Assembly (NCBI GenBank): GCA_916610825.1
Contig: OU744452.1
Location: forward strand, 12,690,110-12,754,109
DNA from: Haliclystus octoradiatus
Taxonomy: Eukaryota > Cnidaria > Staurozoa > Stauromedusae > Haliclystidae
Direction of reading: 5' to 3'
DNA: 64,000 nt
Shown here: in pieces, positions 58,023 through 64,000 of the stretch
Layout of the letters: each line of letters begins with the position of its first letter
Numbering within the stretch: position 1 is the first letter of the stretch
Notes under the pieces: model-generated
Seen by the model: the letters and a program-made list of their open reading frames with translations, nothing else
Told to the model about the DNA's origin: nothing
Database searches by the model: none
Position numbers and translations under genes: made by a program

Positions 58023-58721
58023 ATTAATCAAAAATGTTATTTATGTAAATTATAATTTATAGAATAACTAAAATATCGCAATACTGTAGACTATATATTG
58101 TTTCAAGAAAATCAATTCTAAGGAAGAATCTATAGTTCTTGGTATATGGACAATACCTTTTTTTCTTGAAACAAGCAAAATAATTCTTGTTTCTAGAAAA
58201 AAATACTTTTCAAGAAAAAAATTCTTAAAACAAGATTCACGTTTTACTATATAAATGCAAATTAATGTAACATTTTCACAAATAACTAGAAAGAACGTCA
58301 GCTGAGCAAGAACTTTCTTCGATTATAGAAATGTCAAGAAATCGTATATATCCTATTAAATTTCGTGACTGCGACGCCTTTGACGGCGAAAGACGCATAT
58401 TTGTGTTCTCCGTCAAAATTGTAATTCTTAGACTGTTATTAATTAAGACGTAACTCTTATTAATTGAGGTTAAATGTCGAACACTGTATACTGGACTGAT
58501 GATATGATATGGAATTGATTGATTTCTTATTAATGGTTTGTTCCACACGTGAAAGAGATCAAAATGCAGAGAATTTCAGTAACCTCACGATTAGTTCTAG
58601 AATTATAACTTTACAAGGCTGTATAATATCCTCAGGGAAATCCACATAATATATTAAAATCGAGAGGCTCTAGAGGCTATGAGGATTTTTAGAATAAGGC
58701 TCTGAGCTACATTACATCGTA

Positions 58722-58860
58722 CAGTCGAACATGCTTAATATCCCCCCTCTGGTACAGATGAAAAGCGGGACATTATATGCGAGGTAGGATTATGAGAGTT
58801 TGTATGGAGAATGGAGAATAGAAATCAATTTTATATGGGGATATTACCCGAGTTTGACTG
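58722..58860. mobile_element. MITE family C with TA on both sides
   Basis: CAGTCGAACATGCTTAATAT to ATTACCCGAGTTTGACTG, with TA at 58720-58721 and 58861-58862. It is shorter than 28260-28428 by an internal deletion near the right end. Confidence 0.7.
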
Positions 58861-60261
58861 TATTACAATTGCATAATCGCATGCCTTAATCCGATTGAAA
58901 CTGTCAACGTATTTGTATCCGATAAATTGTACGATCCGATTGATTAGTGTCATGGACTTTATAGTCTCTCCACGTACGAATAGCCTAGCCTGTTGGTTAC
59001 CGGCGTCGATTTGCTAACCACAAGCCGAAATAAATCCGAAATAAAGTAGCGGTACCATTATGTTACCATAGGTGTACCTCTGCGAGTAAACGATGTATGT
59101 CGAAAGTCAACAATGCAACAAAAACACTTCTGTTGTTAGGTAATTTTTATGTTTTGATACGAGAATACTAAATGTAATCACAAAACGAAACATAAAAGAA
59201 AGCCTGTACCCTCGTAGGCCATCACTTCCGGATAATTTAACTCAGCGTTCGGAGAGATTAACAAATATATTTGGAAGGAACTCACAATTTAAACAGCTAC
59301 TACTGTATAGGTTAAGAGATTAAGATATTTCGATGTAAACATTATTTAAATTTATCTATTTCATATTGAGCTCTCAGGGACACGGCTCCAAAACAGTTTC
59401 AAACATCTGTTTGATCTGCAAACAAGAAAATTCCCAAAATAGCAATTTCAGGTCATGATTATTGGCTAGGTTAGAAACAATTAATCGCTGTCTCCCATGT
59501 GTGTGTAACTTTTATTTTGTTTCGTATTCAAAATGAGCAATATGCTCGTTTACAATGAAACGAAAAGATGTGAGATGTAGCCTGCGAGTGGAATCCTATA
59601 ACAGATTGATTAGACAATATATTAAGGAATACTTATTAACTTGAGGTTTATAAGTTGCATTAACTAATACTTTTACCTAAACAGTACACCAAGGTTCAAC
59701 TAAGCCATGCAGCCACACCCAACGGGTGCTTGCTTTCCTATAGCTATGTTAGTGCACATATCTATAGCAAGAGATAATAAGTCAATAAAATCTAATTGAT
59801 AGTTTATATAATTAATAAAATTAAAACAAAAAATTTAACAAGAGCATAATTAGCTTTTATTAGCAATTAGTAATATTATTTAAATCATAATATAATAGGG
59901 TTTTTGTACAAAATCTTCAACATATTTAAAGGCCAAAGACAATCTGAGTATTACTGTCATTATAAATGAGAGTATTTAGTACTAAATACTAATTATACAG
60001 TAGAATATTTATTACATAATAATAGTTTATTATAATATAACATTATATAAATTCTTATAGATTCTATTAATATCATTTCTAATATGAAAACTTTTCTTGA
60101 GATTATAACCTCAATTCAATTTTTTTCGCTATCTAGCAATTTGATTGCTGTTATGAAGCATGGTGGACTACGTCCTCTAAATATTGTTTCTGTTCACCCG
60201 TTGGCACGAGCAGTAGTAAAGAACATTATTCTAGTAATTAGTTCGAATGAAAACTTGTTCT

Positions 60262-63200
60262 TTAGGTAGTACCACTTATTAATTTGGTGTTGAGTAAGCG
60301 TTTTTTCTTGCTACATTTGAAATTACAAGTTAATCTAACTTCATGACATTTTTCACGTTTTTCTGTCCGATGCAAGCACGTTCGTTGACATGATCTTTCA
60401 CTCAGACAATCACTTTTTTTAAGCTTTGCTACAAATAGAAGAACAATCTTTATTCAATCTCATAGGCCAATCAAAGTTCGAAAAACGCTATTGCAATCTG
60501 TATGCATCTTCTAACAATTTTTGACGGAGCTAGCCTCATTCCATTACGGCCCTCTTCTCCGCACAAAGCACCCGCATATAGAAGAGGTCCGTTATATAGA
60601 ATGATGCTACATGAGCGAGGGAAGGAGGCTTTAATTTTGAATATTCAACGTAGGAATGGATAGTACGCAAAATTCACAGCAAGTGGGAGTTAAGAGCCTT
60701 TGAGACGCATAAATTTCAAAATAGTTTGAAAAATCAATTTAAGCATACCCACATTAGTACTTTTACGAGTTATGGTAAAGGAGATTCCTGGGACACTTTG
60801 AAATGAATGAGATTTTTACACCAGAATTCCAAGAGAATATCTTAAAAGAAAAAACCCGATAACTCTAAAAACTAGCACGCCCCCTGCGTACATGTATCAA
60901 AGTCAAGACCTCAGACAACAGTCCCGGGATGGTCTAAGGCCTGGTTCATACGCCGTTCTGTACATGTGCCGATCCTATTTCGGTTGAGTACGCCTTCAGA
61001 TCGACAACATAAACAATTTGGTTTCAGACGCCGTTCGAAGGATTTCATACATGAATTCACACCTGATGAAGGCGTTCGGGACGGGTTGGAAGGCGTTCGG
61101 AACGCCTGAACACGATCCAATTATTGAAGGCGTTCTTATTCGTTTCATACGCCGTTCTGAAGTCGATCTTTGATTTTTGACAAGAGCATAATATGATCGG
61201 CACATGTACAGAACGGCGTATGAACCAGGACTAAAGGGCTATAAACTGATCTATGACCATCTGTAACAGGTAACACATGAGAAATGTCATTGACAATTAT
61301 ATTCTGAAGATTAAATAAACGTCTTCCGTCCGAAGGTTTTGTCTGTTAATTGAAACACTAACAGTATGCGATACTACAGTGTATTTATACTAACCTTGTC
61401 TTTGTTTAAGTTTCAATTTCATCATAAGGTAATCAGTGGGTGATGGTTTTGATGTGATGACGTAATAGCCGCTTGAACAGTTGTAATAATCACCTCCAAA
61501 TTTATCAGCGTGGGTTTCTCTTGAATAAGGAATCATCATTTCTTTCCCCTAAATAATTCACACAATATTAGTAATCAATCAATTCAAATCAATACTATGA
61601 TCATCATTTGACAATTAAGCATTCATTTGTCTCGCAAGAGTCCGTAGATGAGAAATGACGGAGATGTCGATTATACGTTTACTTTGCCGCGTGTTTATTC
61701 TTTTGACGTCATTATTTACTCTTTTTAGAGTAGTCCGAGGAAAAATTGAAATGAAATTCCGCAAAATTAACTCGCTGCATAATAAACGTATTAAAACATC
61801 GATATCTCCGTCATTTATTATCGGATAGGCTTCAAGACGTTTAGTTATCAAGCTTACATCACATACGCTCCACAAACTCGAAAAATAGACACGTTTCCGA
61901 ATTGTATTTAGTTGGAGAGAGTTGACCCCAGGGTGTCACGCCCTTCCTATTTGGAAAATAACACCCCCGCTCTGAGATCAAGGAGATCATAACTAAAAGA
62001 TATTATAAATAGGTAGCTACCTGGATAGTTTGCACGAGCTTTGTCCATGGTTCAACATCATTGACAACATTTTCATTGATCGGATAATGATCAAGTGTCG
62101 TAGCAAAACACATTGAATATTGATGACAGAAACGAATTCGATAATATACATTCCTCTATGGCAAAACGAGATATAGATTCAGAAACAAACAGCGCATGCG
62201 TATCAATTACCATTACGTTGAGTACTAGATATTTGTTAGCTTCCGTGCAGTTATCAAAATGTTTCTATCAAATTTTTATGTTCTACTTGACAATAATGGA
62301 AAATAACAATAATAACATTAGCGAGAACAATTATAATAACAAGAAATCATATGAAACTAATAGACTAACCTCTCATCCTTTATCCTTTAATTATTTCAAA
62401 TAATATTAATGCAATTTTTAATTGTAATAACCATGTATATATCATAAAAAGTTTTATCTCGAATTGAGATGCAAAGATATGACACATCAAAATGTTTCTC
62501 AGAAAATCAATGTTGTAGTCAGTCAGGCAAGGCTCTGAGGCTAGGTATTTGAGAGAATTTAACCAAGATAGCCAGCCAGGGATAAATAGGAATGCCAGGG
62601 GTAGGCAATTGCAGATTTTCACAGGTTTAAAAATGAGGAACTGTATTTGAACTGAGTAAGCTAAATTTGTCACTGCTGACGCCTGATGCAAGTAGGGACG
62701 ATGCAAAGCTTCCTAAGAATACAATAAGTACTGTATCAATATACATTCTCAACAATCACGCAGGAGGTGGGGGGCACTATGATTTCCTGACAAGGGGGCT
62801 AACTTCCAAGAAAAGGGGTAATTTGTAGAAAATATGCAAAAACTGCTTGAAAAGTACTAAAAATTCTTCGACAGTCAACATGCTATCCCTGACGGGGCCT
62901 ACAGCCCCTGCTCCCCTCTGGTGTCATCCTGAGCTCACGTTCTAATTAATTAGACAATCATGAAGTATGAGAGGAATTTAAATAATTATGTGCTTTTGAT
63001 TCAGATTATGCAGTTAGATATGCACCATCAAAGCCAGACACAAAGAGTAGGCTAAAACTATCCTTTGATTGAAGATAGCATAAAAAAGGTTTTCAAATTA
63101 ACACTGACATAAAATTATCTTAATTTCAATTTAATTAAGAGAGTATGTATATGCTATCTCGTAAAAATGGATCGAAACTGTCAACAGAAAGGTTGGGTTA

Positions 63201-64000
63201 AATATTCAAATAAAATCTATTCTGTCTAGACTGTCAGGGCTGTCAGGTCTGATGTAAAAAGATTCTCTCTCTGCTGCCGCGGCAAATTAAAAATCAACAT
63301 CGAATGTACAGTAGATTAGTACATTATTAATGTCTGGCAATGTATGGTGTATTGCTAATACAATCTAATAAAAGAACGTTGTCTTTAGATATATTAGAAT
63401 CTAGAAATTTAAAGACGAACGGAGGAGAAGAGAGAGTTGGTTCATTTCCCATTTAATTTTTAAAATGATAAAGTGTATGACTTTTACTTCAAGCAGACGA
63501 ACTAGACGAAAGCACTAATGAACTAATGATGAGTGATTTAAGGATTTACCTTTGATTCTACAGAAATTTCACACTTTCTTGTGAGTCAGTGTAGTTTACA
63601 ATATTATGCAACGTCGAATAGCTTTAGCTGAGGCAAAATATTGAGAATATAGCATTGATTTCCGTAAAGTTTTGTAAAATGAAACTTTAACAATATACGG
63701 AGGATATAACATCAGATAGTCTCATGGAAACAAATACGGATTGTACGAGAAATACATCCCTTTGAATTTCAAAAACATAATAATAGTTTAAAATCATCTT
63801 CAGGCAAGAGAGAGAATGAACAAATTTACATCGAAACTGTAACAAAATATTGTTTCTTTTTCTTATCGCTGATCAACATAATGAAGTTTAATTCAAGTAT
63901 ATCTCTTATTCAACAAAATAATAGTTATAATTATTTACCTTTTCTAGATCAAACGTTGCTCTAACTCTTCGTAAATGTTGCATTGCGCTAAGAATATCTA
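60262..64000 (-). CDS. Secreted Cys-rich precursor, paralogue 2 (5' end outside window)
   Basis: Four minus-strand exons: 64000-63939 (partial), 62155-62021, 61548-61395 and 60428-60262 with TAA. Phases match paralogue 1: 0 after the first two coding blocks, 1 before the Cys-rich exon. Aligned blocks include LRRVRATFDLEK with LLKALAAFDVSK, YSMCFATTLD with LKLCFVTEFN, YYNCSSGYYVITS with EVNCIDGYFVIQS, and the Cys module DCLSERSCQRTC, EKCHEVRLTCNFKC with DCKSEMCTRTC, YRCVHLRISCEFKC. Six cysteines of the C-terminal module are shared; the extra CPCRGC of paralogue 1 is absent. One exon here replaces two in paralogue 1. The signal peptide would be in the missing upstream sequence. 171 residues are visible. 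Function unknown. Confidence 0.78.
60531..60609. mobile_element. Diverged relative of the 71-bp palindromic element
   Basis: TAGCCTCATTCCATTACGGC at the left faces TCCGTTATATAGAATGATGC at the right, with CCCTCTTCT and AGAAGAGG inside. The ends match 55662-55732. I see no target duplication. It is in an intron of paralogue 2. Confidence 0.5.
60940..61229. mobile_element. 290-bp MITE with perfect 35-bp inverted repeats
   Basis: The first 35 bases (starting CCTGGTTCATACGCCG, ending GTGCCGATC) are an exact reverse complement of the last 35. Internal GGCGTTCG, ACGCCGTTCG and TTTCATACGCCGTTC repeats echo the ends. Flanks CTAAGG and CTAAAGG are similar but do not give a clean duplication. There is no coding capacity. 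It is in an intron of paralogue 2. Confidence 0.75.

Larger units (their letters stand above)
57487..60261. other. Spacer between the two secreted-protein genes
   Basis: Holds the putative promoter of paralogue 1, a decayed copy of its exon 1 (57948-58022), an AT dinucleotide run near 57871-57895 and a family C element (58722-58860). Frames at 57566-57793 and 58276-58548 (minus strand) are open but have no splice-compatible partner or domain that I recognise. Confidence 0.5.

Noticed and set aside
58276..58548. Minus-strand frame of 90 codons between the secreted genes
   Set aside because: No Cys module, no phase-compatible strong acceptor and no recognisable domain.
1..64000. CRISPR arrays, operons and bacterial-type promoters or terminators
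   Set aside because: The sequence is clearly nuclear animal DNA with spliced genes; no regularly spaced short direct repeats were seen.

Overview
The window is animal nuclear DNA: AT-rich, with split genes, GT-AG introns, phase-consistent exon joins and many short terminal-inverted-repeat elements in introns and spacers. The gene set (GLRX3, a Dok adaptor, Caprin, PACSIN/syndapin, SYCP3) is metazoan. Gene size, intron length and repeat style suggest an invertebrate; a tunicate is one possibility, but I cannot fix the species. Gene models were built by hand from splice sites and reading phase; every complete model closes on a whole number of codons.

Layout. 968-10347 (+): the 3' part of glutaredoxin-3, with two CGFS glutaredoxin domains. 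Its largest intron holds an intronless coiled-coil gene on the other strand (4830-5894) and a decayed LINE tail. 11137-13492 (+): a cyclase-family hydrolase with signal peptide and hydrophobic C-terminus. 14029-16578 (+): a small coiled-coil protein. 17931-26559 (+): a Dok-type PH+PTB adaptor whose first intron carries a complete miniature LTR element. 29136-38201 (-): Caprin with an RGG tail. 39765-49051 (-): PACSIN (F-BAR, NPF, SH3). 50083-53456 (+): SYCP3, head-to-head with PACSIN. 53761-57486 (-) and 60262-64000 (-): two tandem paralogous genes for small secreted precursors with a Cys-rich C-terminus, with a decayed exon copy between them.

The genes do not form a pathway. The strongest points are (1) the tandem secreted Cys-rich gene pair, for which I recognise no family; (2) a family of tiny TAG...CTA inverted-repeat elements, as short as 41 bp, three with perfect 9-bp target-site duplications; (3) a 1.27-kb LTR element with no coding capacity but intact LTRs, primer-binding site, polypurine tract and 4-bp duplication, inserted in the end of another transposon; (4) a PAM2-like motif in Caprin; and (5) the nested intronless gene with a CRE and an E-box upstream.
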